NCBI GenBank assembly: GCA_039105265.1
Contig: JAPFFF010000407.1
Location: 1 to 23,469, forward strand
Length of the DNA stretch: 23,469 nucleotides
DNA from: Tritrichomonas musculus
Lineage: Eukaryota > Parabasalia > Tritrichomonadida > Tritrichomonadidae
Direction: 5' to 3'
Part shown: positions 8,743 through 18,067 of the stretch, one piece after another
How the letters are laid out: each line of letters begins with the position of its first letter
Numbering within the stretch: the first letter of the stretch is position 1
Notes under the pieces: generated by a model
Seen by the model: only the letters and a program-made list of their open reading frames with translations
Told to the model about the DNA's origin: nothing
Databases searched by the model: none
Translations under genes and position numbers: made by a program

Positions 8743-9759
8743 TTATTTGAAATCTTTTAAAGAATCTAATGTTTCTTTTTTCTTTTCTGCAATTTTGGCT
8801 TGTATCACTCCACTCCATTTGATAAAAGGTTCTTGATCTTCAGGTTTGGTGTATTTCTGAACCCAAGGATGATTCAATAAGATATCAACTGCTGTTCTTT
8901 CTTGTGGATCTATTCTTAAACATCCCGAAATAAAATCAACAATCTCGGGGCTGTACTGAGGTGGTAATTGCACAGTGACATCGTTTGTGAGTTGTCCGAT
9001 AAGTGACCATACATTTGTATTCTTTGGATTTTTAATATCGATCAATGGGTATTTGCCAGCTGCGCATTGGTAAATTATTATTCCAAAGCTCCAAATGTCA
9101 CTTAAGAAGCCATATTTTTCTTCTCTCAATCTTTCGGGAGACATGTAACACATAGTTCCAAGAAATGATTGAACTTTATCGGTTGATTGTTCAAGTTGCT
9201 TTGACATACCAAAATCGGCAATTTTAACTTCACCTTTTTGTGTAATCAAAATGTTTGAAGGCTTTAAATCTCTATGAATAATATGATTCTTTCTCAAATG
9301 GAATAATCCTTGTAAGCATTGATAAGCAAGACCACCAAGGGCATCTTCTGGGACTTGTGGTGAAATCTGTAGTAAGTCGTTTAATGAGCCTCCTTGAATT
9401 AATTCCATTAAAATGTATACAAAGCCCCCTGAATAAAAAGCAGTATAAAATTGAACGATGTTAGGGTGATGAAGTTTGTTTAATAAGTGAAGTTCATTAA
9501 CAACTTGCTTAATATTTTCTTTGCTTTCGCGATATTGAATTTTCTTAAGTGCGTATGTATTATTTGTAGTCTTAAGTTTTGCGACTTCCACTGATCCCGA
9601 TGCACCACGTCCAAGTGAATCACCTAATTCTATGTCAGATAATTTTACTGCAGGCAAACCTGTAGTTCCGAGATCTTCTGTTGATGGTTCTGAGAATTCT
9701 GGCTGAACTTCTGGTTTAATGTTTGGAAGATTTCGTAAAAATCCTTTTCTATTTGACAT
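8743..9759 (-). CDS. MAP kinase kinase (MKK/MEK, STE7 family)
   Basis: This 338-residue dual-specificity kinase probably phosphorylates a MAP kinase. The kinase domain spans about 43-300: Gly loop GRGASG (50-55), K72, helix-C E89, HRDLKPSNIL (D164), DFG (182-184), then GTMCYMSPERL (201-211), the MEK-type replacement of APE by SPE. The activation loop carries S192 and S198, spaced S-x5-S, as in plant MKKs; animal MEKs have S-x3-S. The N-terminal 40 residues (NRKGFLRNLPNIKP) are basic and could serve as a MAPK docking site, which is inference. The C-terminal tail after about 300 is charged. The upstream spacer contains an exact TCATA initiator-like motif 13 bases before the ATG. Confidence 0.9.
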   Translation of the reverse strand: MSNRKGFLRNLPNIKPEVQPEFSEPSTEDLGTTGLPAVKLSDIELGDSLGRGASGSVEVAKLKTTNNTYALKKIQYRESKENIKQVVNELHLLNKLHHPNIVQFYTAFYSGGFVYILMELIQGGSLNDLLQISPQVPEDALGGLAYQCLQGLFHLRKNHIIHRDLKPSNILITQKGEVKIADFGMSKQLEQSTDKVQSFLGTMCYMSPERLREEKYGFLSDIWSFGIIIYQCAAGKYPLIDIKNPKNTNVWSLIGQLTNDVTVQLPPQYSPEIVDFISGCLRIDPQERTAVDILLNHPWVQKYTKPEDQEPFIKWSGVIQAKIAEKKKETLDSLKDFK

Positions 9760-10149
9760 GATTTTATTTTATGATGACAGCCAAATATACTCATAATTTC
9801 GTTTTTAAATAACAATTTTTTTTCATATCATATATCATATTGGATTATATGAGTTTATGGTAAATTATTATAATATTCTTCATATAAAAATATCTTATCA
9901 TGTTTTAAAAAAAAAATCATTAAACTAAAAATAAAAGAAAAATAATAATAATATCAGAAGCTTGTTTATTCGAGAAATAAGAATATTCATCTCTTATTAT
10001 ATTAATGTAATATTAATTTAATGTGGTGCATTAAAAACCGATTATTTTAATATCTGAGTTTTTAAATATTAAAAATCATTAATAAAAGTTATACTAAGCA
10101 GTAATTTTCAAGTTTTTAAAACACAATTTTAGGTTATTTATATGATAAA
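9760..10149. other. 390-bp spacer: MKK promoter and ankyrin-gene 3' flank
   Basis: Both neighbours are on the minus strand. The region is AT-rich with no open frame. Near 9824-9841 there are tandem ATATCAT-type repeats, and the initiator-like motif at 9770-9774 lies by the MKK start. Nothing else was identified. Confidence 0.5.
9770..9774 (-). promoter_or_regulatory. Inr-like TCATA before the MKK gene
   Basis: On the minus strand TCATA matches the trichomonad initiator TCAY(T/A). Its A would be 13 bases upstream of the ATG, in the range known for trichomonad transcription starts. A pentamer match alone is weak evidence in such AT-rich DNA. Confidence 0.4.
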
Positions 10150-12591
10150 TTAGTTCATTTTATCTTTATTGTAAAATAATAATAATATATCTTTAATTTC
10201 CTGATTTGCTCTTTCAAAATCTGATGTTCTGATATTTGCTCCATTTGTTATTAAAAGTTGAATTATTTTCTTATCATTATTTTTAATAGCATTGGATAAA
10301 CAAGTGTCACCTTCAACATTGCAAAAATTAAAGTCCGATTTGCAATCAAGTAAATAACGAACCATTTCAAAAGACTTAGCTGAAGGAAATGGAGACCAAT
10401 CTTTCCTGCATTGGAAGTAATTTTTATCAACTATTTTTTCAATTAATTCAATATCATTTTCTTCAACTAATCTGGAAATTATGCTTTCTATTGAAAAAGG
10501 ATAGTGGAAAATATTTCCAAAAGAAATAAATTTTTGAATAATTTGTTTATTTCTTGTCCGTAATATTTCTTGTGCAAATTCATCTCTGCTTAAAATTCTC
10601 CTTTCAACAATAAGTCTCAACTCTTTCAATTTAAATAATTTATCAATAAAAGCAATTTGGCCTGTTCTTATTGCAGTTAATATTATTTCTTCGCTTATAT
10701 TTTGATAACTATTCTTAAAAATATTGTCTCCAAAACTAATGATCAAATCTAATATTTGAATGCTTCCGCTTTGAATTGCTGGAATCAGTAAATTATGATC
10801 TATATTTGCTCCAGGAAAATTCAAAAGAAAGCGAAAATAAGTTAAACAATTATGTTTCAAAGATTTTTGTAGTGATTCATTAATTTCATTATCAATTAAA
10901 GATATTCTTTGATTCTGATTTGAAAAATTACTATTATTATCAATAAAAGATTTAAATTTTAAATCAAAATAAATTCTGGCAGCTTTGAAATTACTATGAA
11001 TTGAAGCCGATTCCAAGAATGGTGAGTCGTCTATTTCTTGTTCAATTAGCCATTCTAAAATTGTGTTTCGATGGAATCTTGCTGCTGTTGAGCAAACTCC
11101 TATAATAATTTCTTCTTTTTGAATATCTAAAAGATGAATTATTTCAATATTTCCGCCTGCAATTGCAAATTCCATTAAGTATTCTACTTCTATTTTGGCT
11201 CCATTTGATTGTAAAAATTTAAAGCAGCTGGCTGCTCCATAAAAACAAGATGCTGCAATCAAAGATGCGTTTTTACAAAAAGAGCAATGACAGTTTATAT
11301 TTTGATTTAAATCAAAATTAGGATTCTTTGATAAAAGCTCTAATAGTGCTGAAGAATCATCATTAATTAAGATCATTTCGGTTTCAGATAAATCAAATTG
11401 ATATATTTCACAAGGAAATTTTGGATCAATGTAAGTTTTAATATTTACATATAATTGGTTGAATAGTTTATTATATTTTGGTCTTAAAGCTGAAGCAAGT
11501 TCGATTTGAAAAGCTACATCAGGTTTTAAATCTGAATTTTGAATTTGATCTTGAATAAATAGGTAAGTTTCTTGAAAATTCTCCTCGTTAAGATCAAATA
11601 TTTTTTCCTGTAATTCAATAAAAGTATCACATTGCTCAAATGCATCGTTTAGATTATTTATATTGCTTTTAAAGCATTCTATACATTTTTTTAAATAAAT
11701 TGAATCAAATTTTTTGGTAATTTCTTGAAGAAGTTGATATTGTGAATATTTTAATCTTATTTTTGTATTTGAGTTAAACAAATTGATTAATATGTTTTTT
11801 ATTTCAATAGCGTTGGACACTTTAATTTTTAAAAAATTGTTAGTTTGGCTAGCAATAACGCTAGAAAAAAAAGATCCCATGATTGGGCTAACAAAAACAT
11901 TTCCATTATTTATTCCGTCATTAATATTGATACAAAAATTTTGATTAAATAGATTTTCATAGAAATTCGAATTGATTGGTACTGGAGGTGGAACTTCGAC
12001 CTGTATCTTTATAGGATTGCAAAGAAATCTTCTAATTATATCAACATTTAATAAATTAATTGCTGGTACATATAGTATACTAAAATTAAGTTTTTCGTTT
12101 ATTCTCTGAATTTCTATTGATACTTTATTAAGTTCGTGTATTACCATATTTTTCCTTTTTTCACTCCGATCAGCATTTGGATGCTGAAATAAAAAAAAGT
12201 TTTCTTGAGTAGAATCCTCAAAAGATAATTTTTCGAAATTAAGCTCTTCTTTTTTTTTAATAAGATGAGCAATGTTGTTTAAAGATGGATACTCGTTTAT
12301 TAATTTATTTCGAAATCTTTGATCCGTCCTTGTTGATAAAAGTGTTTCAATATTATTTTCAAAATAGTTGGGGAATGCGGCTTTTGCAAGAAAAAAATTG
12401 CATTTGAATTTCTCATTAAATCCTTTTATGTATATGGTAATATTTTTTGGGAGTTGAAAGAAAATTTGTCCAAGTTGTTTCTCCAAAAAACTTTTTGGAA
12501 TATGAAAAAAGCTTTCAATTACAGGTATTTTATTGAAGAAACAGTACTTTGAAATAATTTTATCATCATATCTGAGGGGTTGATAGAACAT
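10150..12591 (-). CDS. Large ankyrin/DUF3447-type protein
   Basis: This 813-residue protein is a second member of the trichomonad ankyrin family; its function is unknown. Residues about 41-75 (LPKNITIYIKGFNEKFKCNF) resemble the strand-helix start of BTB-like N-termini common in this family, and a similar block recurs near 215-260; both assignments are tentative. The DUF3447-type core is at about 440-520: SLIAASCFYG, then FAIAGGNIEIIHLLD (475-489), then AARFHRNTILEWLIEQ. Degenerate ankyrin-like helical pairs continue to the end, the clearest being GDTCLSNAIKNNDKKIIQLLITNGANI (about 761-787). A Cys/His cluster CHCSFCK (434-440) directly precedes the core and is unusual. The gene is divergent from the STPGR gene over 160 bp. 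Confidence 0.82.
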   Translation of the reverse strand: MFYQPLRYDDKIISKYCFFNKIPVIESFFHIPKSFLEKQLGQIFFQLPKNITIYIKGFNEKFKCNFFLAKAAFPNYFENNIETLLSTRTDQRFRNKLINEYPSLNNIAHLIKKKEELNFEKLSFEDSTQENFFLFQHPNADRSEKRKNMVIHELNKVSIEIQRINEKLNFSILYVPAINLLNVDIIRRFLCNPIKIQVEVPPPVPINSNFYENLFNQNFCININDGINNGNVFVSPIMGSFFSSVIASQTNNFLKIKVSNAIEIKNILINLFNSNTKIRLKYSQYQLLQEITKKFDSIYLKKCIECFKSNINNLNDAFEQCDTFIELQEKIFDLNEENFQETYLFIQDQIQNSDLKPDVAFQIELASALRPKYNKLFNQLYVNIKTYIDPKFPCEIYQFDLSETEMILINDDSSALLELLSKNPNFDLNQNINCHCSFCKNASLIAASCFYGAASCFKFLQSNGAKIEVEYLMEFAIAGGNIEIIHLLDIQKEEIIIGVCSTAARFHRNTILEWLIEQEIDDSPFLESASIHSNFKAARIYFDLKFKSFIDNNSNFSNQNQRISLIDNEINESLQKSLKHNCLTYFRFLLNFPGANIDHNLLIPAIQSGSIQILDLIISFGDNIFKNSYQNISEEIILTAIRTGQIAFIDKLFKLKELRLIVERRILSRDEFAQEILRTRNKQIIQKFISFGNIFHYPFSIESIISRLVEENDIELIEKIVDKNYFQCRKDWSPFPSAKSFEMVRYLLDCKSDFNFCNVEGDTCLSNAIKNNDKKIIQLLITNGANIRTSDFERANQEIKDILLLFYNKDKMN

Positions 12592-12751
12592 TTTAGGATA
12601 TTTATATCATGATGCCAAATATATTCAATAAAATGTTTTCAATTGAAATTGAAATGTTTTTCAATTTTTTTAAAGCCTATTCAAATTTTATATAGAATTC
12701 AATTGAATTTTTTCAAAATTATACGTTTAAAAACCATAAAATATAAAAAAA
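12592..12751. promoter_or_regulatory. 160-bp divergent promoter region
   Basis: This spacer serves the ankyrin gene (-) and the PG-rich repeat gene (+). It contains two TTCAATTGAA palindromes (near 12638 and 12699) about 60 bp apart and a CCATAA initiator-like motif whose A is 16 bases before the plus-strand ATG. Binding factors are unknown. Confidence 0.45.
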
Positions 12752-13387
12752 ATGGAAGCTGAATTTAATGTACAAATCGTTGGAGATCGTACTCCAGGTC
12801 CATCACCAGCAGATTATGTTGATCGTGACCGCTTTGGTGATGGACTTAAATTTTCAATTAGAAGTCGATTTCCAATACCTCAATCAACTGTAGACCCTTA
12901 TCTTGTTAATTTACCAACAACCATTGGTGAAGGCCCAAAAATATCAGTATCAGGTAAATGTGACCCTCCAAATCCATGGGTTGCTCCAGGCCCAAATTAT
13001 GTCCCACCTCCTTTTGGTCAAGATGCGCGAAAAGTTGTTTTTAAAAAAGGAAGAAAGCGAGTTAAAATTCATAGAACCCCTGGTCCAGCTGACTATAGTA
13101 TAACCCCAAAATCTGCTCGAGCTGTTGGAACAGAGTCACCCCGTGTTAGTATTCGAACTGGTGGGCCACGACAGTTATGGGGAACAATTGAATCGCCTGG
13201 GCCAGCTTGTTATAAGCCAAGGCACATGCAGGCAAGGGAATCATCTCCCAAATGGACCATTGGTCATAGATATAAAGATCCACGGAAAGACAGAACAGGT
13301 GAGTATATAGCTCCAAAATCAACTCTTGATAAGCATGGTTCAACTTTTGGTCGTGGAGGAAGGACACCGATTTTTCATGTGCATTAA
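12752..13387 (+). CDS. PG-rich repeat (STPGR/SHIPPO-type) protein
   Basis: This 211-residue basic protein carries sperm-tail PG-rich repeats, which mark microtubule-associated proteins of flagellar axonemes and related cytoskeleton; in trichomonads they may also act in the pelta-axostyle. Four repeat cores are visible: TPGPSPADY (14-22), APGPNYVPPP (78-87), TPGPADY (109-115) and SPGPACY (148-154). A FGRGGRTP motif lies near the C-terminus (199-206), as in other STPGR proteins. It has no signal peptide or membrane segment. Its length is in the usual range for small family members. It may be expressed with flagellar genes such as the DZIP1-like gene in the window, but the two are not adjacent. 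Confidence 0.85.
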   Translation: MEAEFNVQIVGDRTPGPSPADYVDRDRFGDGLKFSIRSRFPIPQSTVDPYLVNLPTTIGEGPKISVSGKCDPPNPWVAPGPNYVPPPFGQDARKVVFKKGRKRVKIHRTPGPADYSITPKSARAVGTESPRVSIRTGGPRQLWGTIESPGPACYKPRHMQARESSPKWTIGHRYKDPRKDRTGEYIAPKSTLDKHGSTFGRGGRTPIFHVH

Positions 13388-13669
13388 GACTTTGTAAAAT
13401 TTGTTGTAATTCGAATCAAAAACTAATTTCACAAAAAAAATTAGCTAGGCATATGTTTTTACGAGATTTTGTTACTAAGTCACTTCCTGAATTCTTTTAT
13501 GTATTATTTAAATACATCCAAAATTTTACGATTCCATGAATTATTTTATAAAATGTTAATAGATTACCTTATCAGTACTGTTTTAATATCATAAAAAAAA
13601 AAACATAATAGATTATAAAAAATAAATAAAGTTCATTCAAACAAAAATTATAAAGCAAATTCGGAGAAA
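13388..13669. other. 282-bp convergent spacer
   Basis: This AT-rich DNA lies between the 3' ends of the STPGR and Myb genes. No open frame or clear repeat was seen apart from A runs. Confidence 0.45.
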
Positions 13670-15199
13670 TTAAAATAAAGAAAACACATCTGAATCAAAT
13701 GTGGGTAGTGAGAAAGTAACTGAGTCATCAGTATTTAGCCCATTATTATCATTGTTATTATTGTTATTATCATTATTACTTGAAAATAGATTTTGCTGCT
13801 GACGCTGTGCTTGAGATTCAGCCACTTGATTTGGTAGCAATTGAGGAACTTGCATCTGTTCTTGAGGCTGATTTTGAAATTGAGACTGTGGAGGAATTTG
13901 TGGTTGCGGCTGCATTTGATTTTGCATTTGCGGTGAAGATTGAGATGGAAATTTTGGTGGCTGTTGAACTTGAGATGTTGCATCAAAATCGTTATCATCA
14001 AAAAATGAGTCGTTAAATGAATCAAAAAGATCGGAATTAAGTGGTCTTCCTGAGTTTAAGTTTGGAGACGGAGCTGGGGGAGGAGGAATTGGAGGTTGAG
14101 CTCTTTGTCTTGGTAATGGTGGCATTTGCTGATTTTGTTGCATTAACTGCATTTGTTGGTATTGTGCTTGTAATGATTGAGGCATTGGCGGCATTTGGTT
14201 TTCGCTCATTTGGTTAAACTGATTATTCTCAGAGGGAGTTGGTCTAAAGTTATTTGCTTGATTTTGCTGCTCAAATTGTGGAAATGGTGGAAATTGAATT
14301 GATGGAACACTTTGTGATGATCGCAAATTGCCCATAGATTGTCTTTGAGTATTCAAATATAAATCATCAGCGAATATTTGAGGTTGAACATTTCTTAATC
14401 GAGGGCTTTGAACCGGACTTTGGTGTTGTCCTTGATTCTGATGCATCAAAAGATTTAATTGTTGCTGTTGCTGTTGTTGTTGAAGTTGTTGAATTTGTTG
14501 TGGTTGAGCTGGCATTATATGTGGCAAGTAACTAGAATGAGTTTTTCTAACACCAGAGCCATATGGTAATGAATTAGGAGCTGCCATCGGTCTAACATGA
14601 AGTGATCTGTCCTTTTGCATTTGTTTATATCTGTATCGGCATTGTACATCACTTCTATTTCCCATTTTCCCTGCAATTTGAGTCCAACTTTTTTCGCCGT
14701 AATATTGAACTAGTTGAAGTAAGAAAGCTTCTTCCGCAACAGACCATTGGTCTTTAGAAAGATGCGGATCGAGACCCCTCTGCCACCTTTGTGAGCATTG
14801 CGATCTTGTTCTTCCGTTACCAACAAATCGTGATATGGAGGTCCAATTATCTATTCCAAAACGGTAAATTCCTGCAATAAGTCTGTTGTCTTCGTATGTA
14901 GTCCAAGTTCGACTTTTTTTGCGTATGCTATCATCTTTTGTATCGTCAACATCACCATTTGTAAATGGGATTGGCTCGTTTCCTACAGTTAAAATGTCGT
15001 GAAGGCGTTCTATTGGTTGTGAAGTCCCTGTAAGAGCAATAGAAGTTTGTACGCATTCTTGGAACTTTGATGGATTTTTGATAAAATGAATTATAAGGTT
15101 CATGGTCTGATTATACATGTCAGGATTTCGCTGAAATGTATTCTCTGGGTATAAAGAAAGAATTACATCAACAAGGACATGGGCTGATTGGCGTTGCAT
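13670..15199 (-). CDS. R2R3 Myb DNA-binding protein with Gln-rich tail
   Basis: This 509-residue protein is probably a transcription regulator. A helical N-terminus (1-75) precedes two Myb repeats. R2 has tryptophans at 99, 119 and 139 (RTWTTYEDNRLIAGI ... SQCSQRWQRGLDP). R3 has W152, W172 and an aromatic Y189 in the third position. The linker HLSKDQWSVAEEA matches Myb linkers that continue from LDP. Trichomonads have many such two-repeat Myb proteins, including the initiator- and ap65-promoter-binding factors. The tail from about 225 is Gln/Pro/Met-rich with a Q8 run (near 240) and an Asn run near 475-485, ending in an acidic, hydrophobic segment that could activate transcription. A CCATTA initiator-like motif lies 11 bases before the ATG. 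Confidence 0.88.
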   Translation of the reverse strand: MQRQSAHVLVDVILSLYPENTFQRNPDMYNQTMNLIIHFIKNPSKFQECVQTSIALTGTSQPIERLHDILTVGNEPIPFTNGDVDDTKDDSIRKKSRTWTTYEDNRLIAGIYRFGIDNWTSISRFVGNGRTRSQCSQRWQRGLDPHLSKDQWSVAEEAFLLQLVQYYGEKSWTQIAGKMGNRSDVQCRYRYKQMQKDRSLHVRPMAAPNSLPYGSGVRKTHSSYLPHIMPAQPQQIQQLQQQQQQQQLNLLMHQNQGQHQSPVQSPRLRNVQPQIFADDLYLNTQRQSMGNLRSSQSVPSIQFPPFPQFEQQNQANNFRPTPSENNQFNQMSENQMPPMPQSLQAQYQQMQLMQQNQQMPPLPRQRAQPPIPPPPAPSPNLNSGRPLNSDLFDSFNDSFFDDNDFDATSQVQQPPKFPSQSSPQMQNQMQPQPQIPPQSQFQNQPQEQMQVPQLLPNQVAESQAQRQQQNLFSSNNDNNNNNNDNNGLNTDDSVTFSLPTFDSDVFSLF

Positions 15200-15973
15200 A
15201 TATAAGTAATGGTAAAAAAGTTATAATTCAATCCTCAGAAAATTACTCGCTTTTTTGGGAGCTTCAATTAAGTATTGAATGAGAGACTTTTTGACCAAAA
15301 CTAAATAGTTTTTGACCTTTAAAAAAAACTGTTTGATAAGAACCGTTTTTTATGAAAGTAATCAAAATTGATTTTATTTTTATGCTTTTTCTTTAAAAAT
15401 GCTTATTCACATTTTTATATTGATGGTGATGCAATAGTACTTTATGATACAACAATATAAACCTAAAATATAAGATTATCCTCGATTATTAAATTTTTTT
15501 TCAAATCATATTTCGGACTTTCAATGTTTAATTAATTCTCTTGTAACATTCATTTCGTTTCAATAGATTTATACACATTTTTAAATGTGTTGAAATTTAT
15601 TAATATTTGTTTATTGATAGTTATTTATTATTATCAGCATTAAAAATTGAATAAAGCAACAGCGTTGTTTTTTGTTAAGTGTTTGTTATAAATGGCCTCG
15701 CGAAAACGAATATTAAGATATATAACGAATTAATAAAATGATATTTTATAAAATCCATATTGTAAATTTAAAAGCTTTATAGGAAGTAAGGAATAAGTAA
15801 TATGTTTTTGAGCACAACCTTTTTTGTCTTTTTCATATATTAATGTTTTTTATCCTATGGTTTTCTTATCAAATTTGGTGATTATTATTTCAATTTTAAA
15901 AAAAGTCAAAATTTGTGACTCACAAATTTATGCAAATTAAAAACTCTAATCAATTTTATTGACTTTTAAATAT
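15200..15973. other. 774-bp spacer upstream of the Myb gene
   Basis: Both neighbours are on the minus strand, so this holds the Myb promoter and the 3' flank of the RGG protein gene. No open frame was seen. A perfect short palindrome is present at 15573-15590 (ACACATTT, 2-base spacer, AAATGTGT). TTTTTGACC occurs twice near 15288 and 15310. The long size for this gene-dense region suggests either an upstream regulatory region or decayed DNA. Confidence 0.5.
15573..15590. repeat. Perfect 8-bp palindrome
   Basis: ACACATTT and AAATGTGT are separated by TT. It is short enough to arise by chance in this composition, but it is exact and lies in the Myb upstream region. Confidence 0.55.
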
Positions 15974-18067
15974 TTATGAATAAATAGGCAAAGTCTCTAT
16001 TGACATTCTAGAATTAGTTTCTTCGAAAGGTTCATGACTTCCATTTTCCTCTTCTGTTGCTACACAACCAGGAGCATCTGCTTCCACTTCGCCACAGCAA
16101 GTGTAGCAGTATAATAAAACTGGTTGCCCATCTTCAGCTTCGTCATATAATTCCATTTCATGAGTATCTGGGAATGGGATTCTTTTACCACTGTGTATCG
16201 TTTTATAGCACTTTGAGCCGTCAGAAGGTGAGTACGTGCATCCGCATTTTTTGCACTCAAAGATTGATGCATCATTGAACATTTCAGCAATTCTGTTTTG
16301 TATAGCCGTTTCTTTTTCAAGAGACCAATTATATTTCATTATTTTAATAGTGAAACTTATAGTTTCCATTTCATCATTTTCTTCGGGAATACTGCGCAAG
16401 TATATGAAATCTAATTCTTTTGATAAATTTTCAAGATAAGAAAATGAAAACACTTCCCTATCAACTTCACTGATTGTAAAAACAAGCATAGAGCGTTGTG
16501 ATAATGTTGTAAGTACTGTGGAACAAAGTTCGTTCATTTCTTCTGATGAGAAGTTAGAACTATTGAAAAATCCAACTTGGATCTTATCACCTTCCGTTTG
16601 AAATGTTAATGGCATTGGGAATGGCATATTTAGGTGCATTAGTTGTTTATTCTCAAAGTTTTTGTGTTCAATACAATGAAACTGTTCTGGTTGATCGATA
16701 GCAAAAGATTCAATAAGAAATTCAACAAGCAAATAAGGAGCATTCATCAAAGTTCCAGGTTCTAAATTTTCTTCATTAATTGGGTTGAGAAGTTTTTCAA
16801 GATGGAACCATTTAATATTAAGAATTTCTTGTTCAGATGTTTCTGGAGTTATTTGGTTATCCATTATCATGAGTGTATGCTTGAGCTGTGGAGTTATTTC
16901 AATAGTAGACTCTTCTTTATAAGTAATTTCCTCAGGTGGAATTGGATTAGATTGAGGTTGTTGGATCATTTCTTGATTTGGTCGAGGTTGTTGGCGCCTA
17001 CCACGATTACCGCGATCATTACCACGATTACTACGATTATTACGTTTACCGCGAATATCATTATTATTTGGTCTTCTATAATTTGGATTTTGTTGCCTTC
17101 CATGTTGGTTATCGGTTGCTTGTATATTATCAGTATTATTCTGATCTGTTTGATTTGAAGTTCTATCATTTGATTCAATGACAGATATTCTTGGGCCTAA
17201 AGGAGCTCGTCCTCCTCTTCTGCCTCTTTCATATCTCCCTCGACCACGGCCTTGGCCTCTCCGACGTCCACGTCCTCTTTGAAATTGAGGATTTTCATTA
17301 TCTTCGTTAACAGATTCACCTTGATTGTCAGTATTTTTTTCATTCTGATTTTCATTATTATGTAAATTTTTATAATTAGGTGTTGGGCCTCTTTGACGTT
17401 CTGTTTGAGAGTTGTCTGAGCTTCGAAATCTAGTTGGTCGATTTTGTTGATGAGGATTTTGTTGATTAGGACTTTGCTGCGGTCCTGAGTTTGTTCGTTT
17501 CGGGTTTTGTTTATAGTTATTACGATTATTATTGATATTGCGATTATTATGATTATTATTATCAAAGTTATTATTATTATTTCGATTATCTGACCTTTGA
17601 TTTCGATTTCCTTGATAACCTCTTCCACGGCTATGATCAGATTGCTGATCTGTGCGTTCTTGCTGTTGCGAATGAGTATGAAATAAATCATATTGTCTTT
17701 GACGATCTTCTTGTTCTTGTTTTTTTCTAGATTCTGCTATTTCCTTCATTCTATCTGCTGAAGATTTTCCAAAATCTTGAAGAAGTTCAATACTGTCATC
17801 ATCAAAATCTTGTTCTTCAACAATTTCTTCTTCTTCCTTATGCAGTCCAACAAGTTCGATAATTGCCTTTATTCTTGAATCAGGATTTGAGCCTGAAACT
17901 CTTATTTTATCGCTCATGCTTTTTAAAAACACTTTATATTGTTCTTTCACTCTTTCTTTTAATTCCTTGTCGATTTGTCTCTTCGGTTTGAAAAATGTAT
18001 AATCGTCTTTGCTGTCATCGAGGGCGTATTCATCTTTAAGAATTATAATATCTTGTTCCAATGACAT
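15974..18067 (-). CDS. Asn/Gln- and RGG-rich protein with C-terminal Cys/His cluster
   Basis: I do not recognise the family of this 697-residue protein. The start is taken at the ATG at 18067 (MSLEQDI). A longer reading would need a TTG start. Residues 1-125 are charged and helical. About 128-375 is a low-complexity region very rich in N, Q, R and G, with an RGG/RGR box at about 264-288, typical of RNA-binding or condensate-forming proteins. Residues about 385-600 look globular. The C-terminus has a probable zinc-binding set: C605, C608, C610, C620, H625, C654, C657, C658, C668, H678. The C..CG, C..H.G, CC and late C..H order recalls CHORD domains, but the spacing is looser. Asn runs are encoded mainly by AAT with imperfect repetition. 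A CCATTT initiator-like motif lies 9 bases before the ATG. A role in RNA metabolism is inferred only. Confidence 0.8.
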   Translation of the reverse strand: MSLEQDIIILKDEYALDDSKDDYTFFKPKRQIDKELKERVKEQYKVFLKSMSDKIRVSGSNPDSRIKAIIELVGLHKEEEEIVEEQDFDDDSIELLQDFGKSSADRMKEIAESRKKQEQEDRQRQYDLFHTHSQQQERTDQQSDHSRGRGYQGNRNQRSDNRNNNNNFDNNNHNNRNINNNRNNYKQNPKRTNSGPQQSPNQQNPHQQNRPTRFRSSDNSQTERQRGPTPNYKNLHNNENQNEKNTDNQGESVNEDNENPQFQRGRGRRRGQGRGRGRYERGRRGGRAPLGPRISVIESNDRTSNQTDQNNTDNIQATDNQHGRQQNPNYRRPNNNDIRGKRNNRSNRGNDRGNRGRRQQPRPNQEMIQQPQSNPIPPEEITYKEESTIEITPQLKHTLMIMDNQITPETSEQEILNIKWFHLEKLLNPINEENLEPGTLMNAPYLLVEFLIESFAIDQPEQFHCIEHKNFENKQLMHLNMPFPMPLTFQTEGDKIQVGFFNSSNFSSEEMNELCSTVLTTLSQRSMLVFTISEVDREVFSFSYLENLSKELDFIYLRSIPEENDEMETISFTIKIMKYNWSLEKETAIQNRIAEMFNDASIFECKKCGCTYSPSDGSKCYKTIHSGKRIPFPDTHEMELYDEAEDGQPVLLYCYTCCGEVEADAPGCVATEEENGSHEPFEETNSRMSIETLPIYS

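Noticed and set aside
13146-13367. Overlapping frames on both strands within the STPGR gene
   Set aside because: The PG-rich frame has clear repeat motifs; the others show none.
14450-14500. CAG/CAA-type repeat as a possible unstable microsatellite
   Set aside because: It encodes the Gln run of the Myb tail with interrupted, mixed codons, ordinary for such activation regions.
17197-17691. Long minus-strand frame (164 codons) and several plus-strand frames within the RGG protein gene
   Set aside because: They are shadows of the low-complexity Asn/Arg codons, with unnatural Ile/Val repeats, and overlap the real gene fully.
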